Assembly (NCBI GenBank): GCA_029884335.1
Contig: JAOUIA010000031.1
Location: forward strand, 1-42,033
Reading direction: 5' to 3'
Origin: Betaproteobacteria bacterium
GTDB taxonomy: Bacteria; Pseudomonadota; Gammaproteobacteria; Burkholderiales; Casimicrobiaceae
Length of the DNA: 42,033 bases
The first letter of the stretch is position 1; each line of letters begins with the position of its first letter. The notes below the pieces were generated by a model that was not told the DNA's origin, did no database searches, and saw only the letters and a program-made list of their open reading frames with translations. Below, piece by piece: positions 16,643-24,435 of the stretch. Position numbers and translations under genes: made by a program.

Positions 16643-18814
16643 ATGTTCCGCACGCGCCTCGTCGTCGCAACGCTCTCGGCCGCCGCGTTCTTCGCCGTTG
16701 CGGTCGACGCGCTCGCCAGCCACCCGCTGTCGGCCAAGGCTCCGGTTCCCACGGCGCCCTCCGCCGACGCGCGCCAGGAGACCACGGGCGGGCGCGTTGA
16801 GCGGCTGACCGTTCGCGACGAGCGCCACGGCGCGACGCTGAGCTACCACTCGCTTCGCACCGCGAGCGGCGAGCGCGTCGCCCTCAAGTGGCTGGCGGCC
16901 GGCGAGGCCGTGCCCGGGGCGACGATCCGCGTCGAGGGCAGGCGCACCGATGGCACGCTGTTCGTCGACTCGGCAGCGACGCTCGCCGCGCCGGCGGCCG
17001 ACTACAGCAGCGCGCCGCCGGCGAACACGCGGCGCTACACCGGCACGCTCGAGTTCCTGCACGCGGACGACTTCGACCGCGACCGCTGCGAGATCCAGTA
17101 CGTGCTCGCCGGCGAGGACGGCGCGCACCTGCGCCTCGATCTCGCGGTCGTGCCCGACGTGCTCGAGAAGGGCATGCGGCTGGCCGTCGACGGCGTGCCG
17201 TCCGCCGACGGCCTGTCCGTCGAGCCGAGCACCATGGTCATCCAGGCCGACGGCGCGCCGGCCGCGGATCTCGCCGCCGACGTCTCGGGCACCACGCAGG
17301 TGCTGGTCATCCTGATCAAGTACGCCGACACCGCGACCGAGCCCTACACGCAGGCGCAGATCACGAGCACCGTGTTCTCGTCCGCGAGCGGCGTGGCGAA
17401 CTACTTCCGCGAGTCGAGCTACGGCCGGCACATGCTCGCCGGGACGGTCACGCCCTGGTTCACGGCCAGCTTCGCCCGCCCGACCACCTGCGACTACAGC
17501 CGCGTTTCCAACGAGGCGATGACCCTCGCGCGCAACGCAGGCTACGTCACAGCGAACTACCAGAAGTTCGTCTACGTGTTCCCCTCGCTGCCGGGCTGCG
17601 GATGGGCCGGGCTGGGCGGAGGGTCGAGCGCCTGGATCAACCAGGCGGCCAGCGTGCTGGTCATCGGCCACGAGCTCGGGCACACGTTCGGCATCGGCCA
17701 CGCCTCCAGCCTGCGATGCAACGTCAGCGGAGCCACCCATCCGATCGACGGCACGTGCACGCGCAGCGAGTACGGCGACGGCTTCTCGATCATGGGCAAC
17801 AGCCGCCCTGGGCACCTCTCCGCCCCGCACAAGGTGGAGCTGGGCTACGTCCAGCCGGCCCAGTACCGCACGCACGCCGGCGGCACCGCCACGTACGCGC
17901 TCTCGCCGTACGAGACTCCCGGCGGCACGACCTACGCGCTGAAGATACCGGCCTCCCCGCGACGCACCTACTGGATCGAGTTCCGCCAGCCGACGGGCTT
18001 CGACGCTTTCATGGGGACCGGCGCGACGGAGGGCGCGCTGTTCCACACGTCGTGGCCGTCCGACTGGTCGTGCGACAGCTGCCTGCTCGACATGACGCCG
18101 GCGACGGCGACGACGTTCTCCGACGCCGCGCTGCCGGTCGGCGCGACGTTCGCCGATACGCTCACGGGCATGTCGGTCACCGTGCAGTCGAAGACGGCGA
18201 CGGCGCTCTCTGTGAGCGTGACGACGCCTACCCGCCCGACGTACGCCGACGTGCCCGCCACGCACAGCGCGTACTCGGCGATCGAGACGCTGGCCTGGCA
18301 CGGCGTGGCCGTCGAGTGCGGTACCAGCCCGCTGCGCTATTGCCCGGACGTGCCGATCACGCGCGCCGAAACGGCGGCGTTCATCGAGCGCGCGAAGCGG
18401 GGCCCGAGCTACGCGTTCACCGCCACCGGCACGCGCTTCGCCGACGTGCCGATCACGCACTGGGCGGCGAAGTACATCGAGCAGCTGCACATCGACGGCA
18501 TCACCTCGGGCTGCGCGACGAGTCCGCTGCGCTACTGCCCGGACGGAAATCTCACACGCGCGCAGATGGCGCCCTTGCTGCTGCGCGGCCGCTACGGCTC
18601 GACGTTCAACCCCGGCACGGCGACGGGAAGCGTGTTCGTCGACCTGCCGACTTCGCACATGTTCGCCGCCTGGATCGAGCGGCTCTACAGCTACCAGATC
18701 ACGCTGGGCTGCGTGGCCAGCCCGCGCCAGTACTGCCCCGACGGCACGGTCACCCGCGCGCAGATGGCGCTGTTCCTCATGCGGGCGTTCGGGCTCGTGC
18801 CGCCCGCGCTCTGA
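16643..18814 (+). CDS. Secreted metzincin (M11 gametolysin-like) protease with three C-terminal Cys-SLH-like repeats
   Basis: 723 residues. A signal peptide (cleavage near ALA-S) is followed by a poorly recognised N-terminal region, then a zinc protease domain with HELGHTFGIGH (ligands H343, H347, H353; base E344) and a Met-turn at M384 (FSIMGN), which together define a metzincin; the layout resembles gametolysin-type M11 peptidases. The C-terminal 190 residues contain three SLH-like repeats (about 533-590, 598-652, 664-718), each with the pattern F-x-D-V/L, an aromatic I-E helix, GC...YCP and [IVL]TRA[EQ]. Each repeat has a Cys pair that canonical SLH domains lack. The Arg of the SLH TRAE glycan-binding motif is kept in all three. 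It heads the cluster of SLH-like secreted proteins. The start has a weak ribosome binding site. Confidence 0.85.
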   Translation: MFRTRLVVATLSAAAFFAVAVDALASHPLSAKAPVPTAPSADARQETTGGRVERLTVRDERHGATLSYHSLRTASGERVALKWLAAGEAVPGATIRVEGRRTDGTLFVDSAATLAAPAADYSSAPPANTRRYTGTLEFLHADDFDRDRCEIQYVLAGEDGAHLRLDLAVVPDVLEKGMRLAVDGVPSADGLSVEPSTMVIQADGAPAADLAADVSGTTQVLVILIKYADTATEPYTQAQITSTVFSSASGVANYFRESSYGRHMLAGTVTPWFTASFARPTTCDYSRVSNEAMTLARNAGYVTANYQKFVYVFPSLPGCGWAGLGGGSSAWINQAASVLVIGHELGHTFGIGHASSLRCNVSGATHPIDGTCTRSEYGDGFSIMGNSRPGHLSAPHKVELGYVQPAQYRTHAGGTATYALSPYETPGGTTYALKIPASPRRTYWIEFRQPTGFDAFMGTGATEGALFHTSWPSDWSCDSCLLDMTPATATTFSDAALPVGATFADTLTGMSVTVQSKTATALSVSVTTPTRPTYADVPATHSAYSAIETLAWHGVAVECGTSPLRYCPDVPITRAETAAFIERAKRGPSYAFTATGTRFADVPITHWAAKYIEQLHIDGITSGCATSPLRYCPDGNLTRAQMAPLLLRGRYGSTFNPGTATGSVFVDLPTSHMFAAWIERLYSYQITLGCVASPRQYCPDGTVTRAQMALFLMRAFGLVPPAL

Positions 18815-18822
18815 CGCGAGCG

Positions 18823-18952
18823 TCCCCTCGCCCCCGGTCCCTCTCCCGCCCGACGCCCCTCACCCCCAACCCCTCTCCCACCTGACGGCGGGAGAGGGGA
18901 GCGCTTCTCCCCTCTCCACGCGATAGCGGGGAGACAGGTCGGGGGTGAGGGC
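18823..18952. repeat. REP-like palindromic repeat cluster
   Basis: Several inverted and direct copies of the CCCTCACCCCCAACCCCTC family, including a hairpin around CCCACCTGACGGCGGGAGAGG, directly after the metalloprotease stop. The 269-nt gap to the next gene holds no other coding signal apart from a possible promoter near 19042. Confidence 0.8.
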
Positions 18953-19041
18953 GCCGGCGTTGCCGCGAAGTCCCCTGCCGAGCTTGATCGCTGCCGAGGC
19001 AGGTCATCGCCACGTCGGCCGGCGGAGGACGGGTTCCGGCG

Positions 19042-19047
19042 TAGAAT
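19042..19047 (+). promoter_or_regulatory. Probable -10 element for the SLH-like paralogue at 19084
   Basis: TAGAAT lies 37 nt before the TTG start and beyond the REP cluster. No convincing -35 box is seen. GGAG at 19072-19075 provides the ribosome binding site. Confidence 0.4.
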
Positions 19048-19083
19048 TGCCGGGTTTCATCGATCCTCGCCGGAGACTCCCCC

Positions 19084-19812
19084 TTGCAACTCAAGCGACT
19101 CCTCGTGGCCAGCTCCTTCGCGCTCGCCGCCCTCACCGCAGTGCCCGCCTCGGCGCAGAACTGCGTCGGCTTCACCGACGTGCTCGCCACCGATCCGATC
19201 TGCCCCAGCGTCGAATGGTTGAGGAACCGCGCCATCACGCTGGGTTGCACCGGCACGGCCTATTGCCCGGCCGATCCGGTGACGCGCGGCACCATGGCGC
19301 TGTTCATGAACCGCCTCGGCACCGCGCTCACTCCCACGTTCCTGCGCAAGCGCGAGCCGCCCGCCGGGGGCTCGGTCGCACTGAACTTCGTCGGCCAGCA
19401 AAACCTCTGCGCCACCGACGCGCTCACCATCAATGGCCATCCGCGCACGGCGATCGTGCGCGGGCTCGTCAACCTGTTCACGCCCAGCGGCGGCATGGGC
19501 ATCAAGGCGTGGGTCGTCTATTCGACGGACGGCGGCACGACGTGGATCACGCCGGCGACCAGCGACGGCCTCGCGTACGCGTCCCTCTACTCGGGCCAGA
19601 CGCCGACCAACGACGTCTCGCTGCACCCGATGAACGTGATCGACCTCAACGTGGGCTCGAGCTACCGCTTCGCGCTGGCGGCGATCCGCACCGCCGGCAC
19701 GGGCGACGTGGCCAACGCCTACTGCGAGAACCTCGTGCAGCTCGTCAACCGCAACGGCGCGACCTCCCCGCTCGACGTCGGCACGAGCGGCGTGCACGGG
19801 CGCGGCGACTGA
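19084..19812 (+). CDS. Secreted SLH-like/Asp-box paralogue 1
   Basis: 242 residues from a TTG start (eight bases after GGAG). The signal peptide ends at PASAQ. It is followed by one SLH-like half domain (about 25-80): CVGFTDVLATDPICP, VEWLRNRAITLGC, AYCPADPVTRGTMALFMNRLG. A beta-rich domain (about 85-242) follows, with the Asp-box-like YSTDGGTTW, a Cys in NLCATD and a Cys in YCENLVQLVNRNGA. Four Cys in the first part and two in the second are shared with the paralogues at 20530-21356, 21652, 27408 and the C-terminus of the subtilase at 24436. No enzyme motif is seen, so a structural or binding role at the cell surface is my inference. Confidence 0.75.
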   Translation: MQLKRLLVASSFALAALTAVPASAQNCVGFTDVLATDPICPSVEWLRNRAITLGCTGTAYCPADPVTRGTMALFMNRLGTALTPTFLRKREPPAGGSVALNFVGQQNLCATDALTINGHPRTAIVRGLVNLFTPSGGMGIKAWVVYSTDGGTTWITPATSDGLAYASLYSGQTPTNDVSLHPMNVIDLNVGSSYRFALAAIRTAGTGDVANAYCENLVQLVNRNGATSPLDVGTSGVHGRGD

Positions 19813-19835
19813 TCACCGGGGCCCTGCGCACGAAC

Positions 19836-19860
19836 GAAGGCCCGCGTTTCGCGGGCCTTC
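19836..19860. terminator. Bidirectional terminator hairpin
   Basis: GAAGGCCCGCG and CGCGGGCCTTC form a perfect 11-bp stem with a TTT loop, 23 nt after the stop of the plus-strand paralogue and inside an 88-nt gap between convergent genes. A short T-containing tail follows (GCGCTTTCGG). Confidence 0.75.
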
Positions 19861-19875
19861 GCGCTTTCGGGGAAC

Positions 19876-19894
19876 GGGCCGCGCCGCGCGGCCC
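19876..19894. terminator. Second hairpin in the convergent gap
   Basis: GGGCCGCG and CGCGGCCC pair over 8 bp with a 3-nt loop, just beyond the stop of the minus-strand Adhesin_E-like gene. Together with 19836-19860 it likely isolates the two convergent transcripts. Confidence 0.45.
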
Positions 19895-19900
19895 GCGGGG

Positions 19901-20398
19901 CTACTTCGCCGCTGGCGCAGGGGAAGGCGCGGGCGGGGGCGCAGCCGGAGCCCCGGGCTTCGCCTTGGCAGCCTCCTCCATCAGCATCTTCTGCTGCTCC
20001 GGGGGGATGCACGCGCGGAAGATCAGCAGCTCCGCGATGCTGTCCGGCAGCGCCGTCTCGAATTCGAGCGTCTTGCTCGTCTGCCGGCCCAGCGACTGGC
20101 CCTTGCCCATCGCGTCCTTGTAGAGGATCAGGTCGGCGAGTGCCGTCGAGGCCTTCGCGCAGTCGACCGCGAACAGGCGCACCGCCGAGCGCGCCTGGTT
20201 CGCGGGCACCTCGTCGCGGAGGTTGTCGAGCTGCCACACCATCTTGTGGCCGTCCTGGTCGCGGATGCGCGTCGGGTCGAAGAACACGTCGACCGTCTTC
20301 TCGCCGAGCCTGGTCGAGGCCATCGGTTCCCACGCCGCAGCAGCAGGCGCGGCAACCGTGGCGAGTGCGGCGGCAAGCGCGATGCGGCGCAGGTTCAT
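19901..20398 (-). CDS. Adhesin_E-like exported protein
   Basis: 165 residues with a signal peptide (MNLRRIALAAALATVAAPAAAA). The mature part resembles the surface-adhesin protein E family of Betaproteobacteria and Pasteurellaceae: a VFFDPTRIRDQDGHKMVW strand pair, SAVRLFAVDC, LADLILYKDAMGKG and a distal Cys in FRACIPP that would bond with the first. The C-terminus is a Pro/Ala tail. Members of this family are small secreted proteins; the Haemophilus protein E binds host matrix, but most environmental homologues have no known role. Earlier in-frame starts (20428 and 20434) exist; neither has a ribosome binding site, so the exact start is uncertain. It lies among the SLH-like genes but lacks their module. 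Confidence 0.7.
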   Translation of the reverse strand: MNLRRIALAAALATVAAPAAAAWEPMASTRLGEKTVDVFFDPTRIRDQDGHKMVWQLDNLRDEVPANQARSAVRLFAVDCAKASTALADLILYKDAMGKGQSLGRQTSKTLEFETALPDSIAELLIFRACIPPEQQKMLMEEAAKAKPGAPAAPPPAPSPAPAAK

Positions 20399-20465
20399 GG
20401 CAGGGCGCGGAGCGGGTCGGGGCATGGCGGGCATGTTAACGCGAACCGCGCGGCGCCGACGCTCC

Positions 20466-20503
20466 AAGCAAAACCGGCGGGACCTCGCGGTGCCCGCCGG
20501 TTT
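20466..20503 (-). terminator. Intrinsic terminator of the frameshifted SLH-like paralogue
   Basis: On the minus strand an 11-bp stem AAACCGGCGGG/CCCGCCGGTTT ends in TTTTGCTT, 27 nt past the stop codon. Stem and T-run are both good. Confidence 0.75.
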
Positions 20504-20529
20504 CGGGGATGCGCTGGCGCGCGCGGGAC

Positions 20530-21356
20530 CTACGGGTACGGCCGGCCCTGCGGCGGCGCGGCGTCCGCAGGGGGGTTGTACTCCGCGCCGTCGAACGGTC
20601 GCGTGGCGCTGCTGCGGCTCGCGATCGACACGATGTTCGTGCAGTTCACGGCGACGTTCGAGGTCGTGCCGGTCAAGCGCTGCACGCGCATGCCGAACTT
20701 GTAGGACTTGTTCACCGCGAGGTCGAGGTAGCCGTTCGGGTAGGTGCTGACGTCGTGCACGGGCACGAACGCGGCGCCCTGGTACATCGCCAGGAAGTGC
20801 GCCGTGATCGGCACCGGCAGCCAGGTCGTCGAAGCGGGTTGCCCGGGGTCAGTGACGGTGTAGACCATGTCAACGACCAGCTGACCGCTCGCCGACGGGT
20901 TGTAGAGGTTCATCCGGCCGGTGAAGTGCGCGCGGCGCGGGTAGCTGTCCGCCGGAATCACGAACTCGCCGGTCGCGCAGCGGACGACGCCCCCCGGGGG
21001 GGAAAGGTCCAGCTGCGACACGGAGTCGAACTGGGCACCGGCTCGATGATCGTCGGCGTCAGCTTGTCGCCTTCGCGCTTGAGGAAGATCGCCATCTGGA
21101 GCCGCGTGACCGGGTCGTTCGGACAGTACGCCGTGCCCGCGCCGCACCCCAGCGTTATCGAGCGGTTGCGGACCCACTCGACCTCGGGGCAGAACTGGTT
21201 GCTCTGCAGCACGTCGGTGAAGCCGGCGAAGCCCGGGTAGGCGGCGCCACCCACGAGGCCGGGGCTGGCAGCGACAGCGGCGCAGTTCTGCGCGCCTGCG
21301 GGCAGCGCGACGACGGCGAGCAGCGCGGCGGCGGGGAGGAGGTGGCGGATGCGCAT
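20530..21356 (-). pseudogene. Secreted SLH-like/Asp-box paralogue 2, interrupted by a frameshift
   Basis: The N-terminal part begins at ATG 21356 with a signal peptide ending PAGAQN, then an SLH-like half (FTDVLQSNQFCPEVEW, NRSITLGCGAG, YCPNDPVTRLQMAIFLKREG) up to LTPTIIEPVP. At about 21033-21035, a GGG run on the plus strand, the frame changes by -1. The beta-rich domain then continues from QFDSVSQLDLS to the stop at 20530, with C in VVRCATGEF, the variant VYTVTDPGQPASTTW, and NCTNIVSIAS near the end. One extra base in the run would give an intact protein of about 275 residues matching the other paralogues. A sequencing or assembly error, a recent mutation or phase variation would all fit. 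A TATAAT -10 box lies 85 nt upstream, so the gene is probably transcribed. It is divergent from the gene at 21652. Confidence 0.75.
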
Positions 21357-21425
21357 GGGGAGCCCCTGTGGTTTCGGATGGTGGATCGTTTCTTTCGGGC
21401 TCTGGTCGGCCCGTAATCGGAGACG

Positions 21426-21468
21426 ATTGTATGGAAACGGATTATATGCCGATAGCATGGGCGACGAA
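21426..21468 (-). promoter_or_regulatory. AT-rich promoter region with perfect TATAAT
   Basis: On the minus strand TATAAT (21441-21446) and a second -10-like TACAAT (21426-21431) lie in an AT-rich island, 70-90 nt before ATG 21356. The -35 candidate TTCGTC (21463-21468) at 16 bp is weak. This 295-nt divergent intergenic region (21357-21651) has no other recognisable element. Confidence 0.5.
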
Positions 21469-21651
21469 CGGTCGTCCCGGAAACAACGCAGCTGCCCTGA
21501 AGGCCGGCCTTCATAGTGCGGATGGCTCCGGCCGGGGTCGACCTGAACACTTCAGGCACGCCCGGGTTCGCCGGTCGAGTCGTGTCGTTTCATGTCCACG
21601 GCATGCCGCTCGTCGGGCGCCCGGGGCGCGAGCCGGCCCGCCGGGGAAGCC

Positions 21652-22380
21652 GTGGCACCATGGCGGCTCGCACCCCGCGTCCCGCCGGAGGCCCGCATTC
21701 ACCGCATCCGCCCCCTCGCCGCCTTCGCCCTCGCCCTGGGCCTGACGCCGACCCACGCGATGGCCCGGTCCTGCGCCGGCTTCACGGACGTGTCGGCCGC
21801 CGACCCGCTGGTCTGCCCGGCGGTCCAGTGGGTGCGCAATCGCTCGATCACGCTGGGCTGCGGAACCGGCACCACCTACTGCCCCAGCGACCCGGTGACC
21901 CGCGCCGCCATGGCGCTGTTCATGAACCGTCTCGGCGTGGCCCTGAGCCCGCAGCTTGCGTTCGCCGAGGCGTCCCTGGGAGCGGTCGATCCCGACCTCT
22001 CGCCGGTCCTGTGCCAGACGGCGGCCACCGCCGCGGCCACGTACCCGCGGCAGGCGCTCGTCTCGGCGGCTTTCGCGGGGCTCGCGACGGCCGACGCCGG
22101 GTTCTCGGTCCAGCCCCAGGCGAGCACGGACGGCGGCGCCAGCTGGGCGCCGCTCGGTACGGTGGCGATCGGGGAGACTGTGGTCGGCCCTACCTGGGGC
22201 AACGCCGGTGCGGTGGGCACGATGCAGATCCCGGCAGGCCAGGCCGTCCGCTTCGCCATCCGCGTCAGCCGCGCCGCTGGCGGCGGCGACTTCTCGCAGG
22301 CGCGCTGCCAGGTCCTGGCCAACGTGATGAACGCGAACGGCGCCTCGCCGCCGTTCGACGGGGTGCTCGCCGTGCGTTGA
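21652..22380 (+). CDS. Secreted SLH-like/Asp-box paralogue 3
   Basis: About 242 residues. After a signal peptide (IRPLAAFALALGLTPTHAMA) comes the SLH-like half: CAGFTDVSAADPLVCP, VQWVRNRSITLGC, YCPSDPVTRAAMALFMNRLG. The beta-rich domain follows, with VLCQTA, the Asp-box-like ASTDGGASW and CQVLANVMNANGASPPFD. The start is uncertain. GTG 21652 has a GGGGAAG ahead of it; ATG 21592 would add an arginine-rich leader unlike a signal peptide. GGAGG at 21687-21691 sits five bases before an ATT codon (21697) that would give an ideal signal peptide, hinting at a non-canonical start. The metalloprotease gene follows at 78 nt, so they may be co-transcribed. Confidence 0.75.
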   Translation: MAPWRLAPRVPPEARIHRIRPLAAFALALGLTPTHAMARSCAGFTDVSAADPLVCPAVQWVRNRSITLGCGTGTTYCPSDPVTRAAMALFMNRLGVALSPQLAFAEASLGAVDPDLSPVLCQTAATAAATYPRQALVSAAFAGLATADAGFSVQPQASTDGGASWAPLGTVAIGETVVGPTWGNAGAVGTMQIPAGQAVRFAIRVSRAAGGGDFSQARCQVLANVMNANGASPPFDGVLAVR

Positions 22381-22457
22381 CCGGCGGCACGCGCGCTACT
22401 CGACACCCAATTTTGGCAAGCGCACACTGTTGCCCGCCGCAAACTAGGGAGATGAAC

Positions 22458-24329
22458 ATGGACGCAACCCTCCGTTCCACGTTGCCGTTCGCCTTCCTGA
22501 TGGCCGCGCTGATGCACGCGGCTCCGGCGCCGGCACAGGGCACGGCGGCGCGCCTGTTCGGGCCCACCGTCGCACCGGCCGCAGTGTCGACCGTGGTCGA
22601 CCGCGCGGCGATCCGAACTCGCGCCGTGCGTCCCGACCTCGGTGCCGTGGACGAGTTGGCCAGACGCCACGTCGCCACGAACGAGGCGTCGCGCTTCACG
22701 CTCGATCTCTTCCCCGGCCTCGAGCTCGACGCCGAGGTCATCGCGGCGGAAGTGCGCACTACGGGCACCACAGTGTTCGCGAAGCTCGTCGGCATCGAGC
22801 TCGGCACCGCCGTGCTGACGCACGAGGCCGGCGTGCTGGTCGCCACCATCGACTTTCCCGGCGGCAACTTTGCTGTCGAGCTCGACGCGGGCGGCGACTA
22901 CCGCATCGTGCAGAAGGCGGCGCAGTTCGAGCCGCCCGAGGCTCCGCCGCGCCTGCATTTCGCGCCGGCTCCGACGTTGGACGCGTTCGCCGAGCCGGAC
23001 GTCCCCGTCGACTCCGGGCGGCTGATCGACGTGATGATCGTGTGGACGCCGGCGGCGCAGACCGCGGCGGGCGGCGCTGCCGCGATGCAGGCCCTCGCGC
23101 AGGCCTCGATCGACAACGCGAACCTCACCTACCTCAACAGCGGCGTCGCGCAGCGGGTGCGGCTGGTCCACGCCCAGCAGGTGACCTACACCGAGGTGGC
23201 ATCCGGCCCGGGCTGCAGCGATCCGTTCGACTGCGCGCTCGACGCCATCACCAACGGCACCGTGGCGGGGTTGCATGCGCTGCGCGACACGCACGGTGCC
23301 GACCTGGTGTCGTTGTTCATCAATTCGACGACGTACTGCGGCCTCGCGTGGCTCCCGATCCCCTCGGCGGGAACGGCGCATCTAGGCTACTCGGTGCTCT
23401 ACTGGAGCGGCTGCCCAGTCAGCAACAAGTCATTCGTGCACGAGCTCGGCCACAACATGGGCGCGCACCACGACCCGTACGTCGCGCCGGGCCCAGGTGC
23501 GTACACGTACTCGCACGGGATGGTGAACCTCGCGGGGCGCTGGCGGACCGTGCTCGCGTACAACGACCAATGCGCCGCGACGACGCCCTTCACGTCGTGC
23601 ACGCGCGTGCAGTATCTATCCAACCCGCAGCTCACCTACAGCGGCGCGCCGACGGGCGACGCCGCCGTGCGCAACAACGCGTACACGCTGAACAAGACAG
23701 CCAAGGCGATCGCCGCGTACCGTCCGACGTCGTCGATGCACCCGGTGCCGCAGCGCTTCACCGACGTCGCCGCCAGCCACATGTTCTACGGCTACATGGA
23801 GTTCCTCGCCCAGGCCGGCATCACGAGCGGCTGCGGCACGGGGCTGTACTGCCCCGACTCGGTGGTCACCCGCCGCCAGATGGCGGTGTTCCTCGAGCGA
23901 CAGCTGCGCGCGTCGAACTGGACGCCGCCGGCGGGGACGGGCCTGTTCATCGACGTGCCGCCCGGCGCGCAATTCCGCGACTACATCGAGGCGCTGCGCA
24001 ACGACGCCATCACCAGCGGCTGCACGACGACGACGTACTGCCCGGACGACCCGGTGACGCGCGCGCAGATGGCCGTCTTCGTCTTGCGCACGATGTGCGG
24101 CGCCGCGTACGTGCCGAGCATGCCCGCCGTGCAGCGGTTCACCGACGTCGCGCCGTCGCACGCGTTCTACCGCTTCATCGACAAATTGGCCGCGCTGGGC
24201 ATCACCAGCGGCTGCAGCGTTTCGCCAGCGCGGTACTGTCCCGACGATCCGGTGACGCGCAGCCAGATGGCCGTGTTCCTCGAGCGCTCGTTCCCGGCGA
24301 AGGTGCCGACGGAGGCCTGCGCGCTTTAA
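22458..24329 (+). CDS. Secreted metzincin (M12B/reprolysin-like) protease with three C-terminal Cys-SLH-like repeats
   Basis: 623 residues: signal peptide (to PAPAQG), a propeptide-like region, then a metzincin domain with HELGHNMGAHHD (zinc ligands H328, H332, H338; base E329) and IDVMIVWTP upstream, as in bacterial reprolysin-type peptidases. The last 190 residues hold three SLH-like repeats (about 433-485, 496-548, 561-613), each ending GC...YCPD..VTR.QMAVF. The Arg of the TRxQ motif is conserved in all. Of two nearby ATGs, 22458 is chosen because GGGAG (22447-22451) is six bases upstream; 22452 would leave no spacing. It differs from the metalloprotease at 16643 in the catalytic domain but shares the C-terminal architecture, so the two proteases probably attach to the same target. 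Confidence 0.88.
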   Translation: MDATLRSTLPFAFLMAALMHAAPAPAQGTAARLFGPTVAPAAVSTVVDRAAIRTRAVRPDLGAVDELARRHVATNEASRFTLDLFPGLELDAEVIAAEVRTTGTTVFAKLVGIELGTAVLTHEAGVLVATIDFPGGNFAVELDAGGDYRIVQKAAQFEPPEAPPRLHFAPAPTLDAFAEPDVPVDSGRLIDVMIVWTPAAQTAAGGAAAMQALAQASIDNANLTYLNSGVAQRVRLVHAQQVTYTEVASGPGCSDPFDCALDAITNGTVAGLHALRDTHGADLVSLFINSTTYCGLAWLPIPSAGTAHLGYSVLYWSGCPVSNKSFVHELGHNMGAHHDPYVAPGPGAYTYSHGMVNLAGRWRTVLAYNDQCAATTPFTSCTRVQYLSNPQLTYSGAPTGDAAVRNNAYTLNKTAKAIAAYRPTSSMHPVPQRFTDVAASHMFYGYMEFLAQAGITSGCGTGLYCPDSVVTRRQMAVFLERQLRASNWTPPAGTGLFIDVPPGAQFRDYIEALRNDAITSGCTTTTYCPDDPVTRAQMAVFVLRTMCGAAYVPSMPAVQRFTDVAPSHAFYRFIDKLAALGITSGCSVSPARYCPDDPVTRSQMAVFLERSFPAKVPTEACAL

Positions 24330-24435
24330 ACCGCGTCGACATCCCGGACAATCCCGGCTTGCGGCGCCCGAGGGGCTTCCCTCGCGCGGACGACCGGCGC
24401 ATCATGCCCCCTCGTTTGCCGGCGAGAGGGGATCG

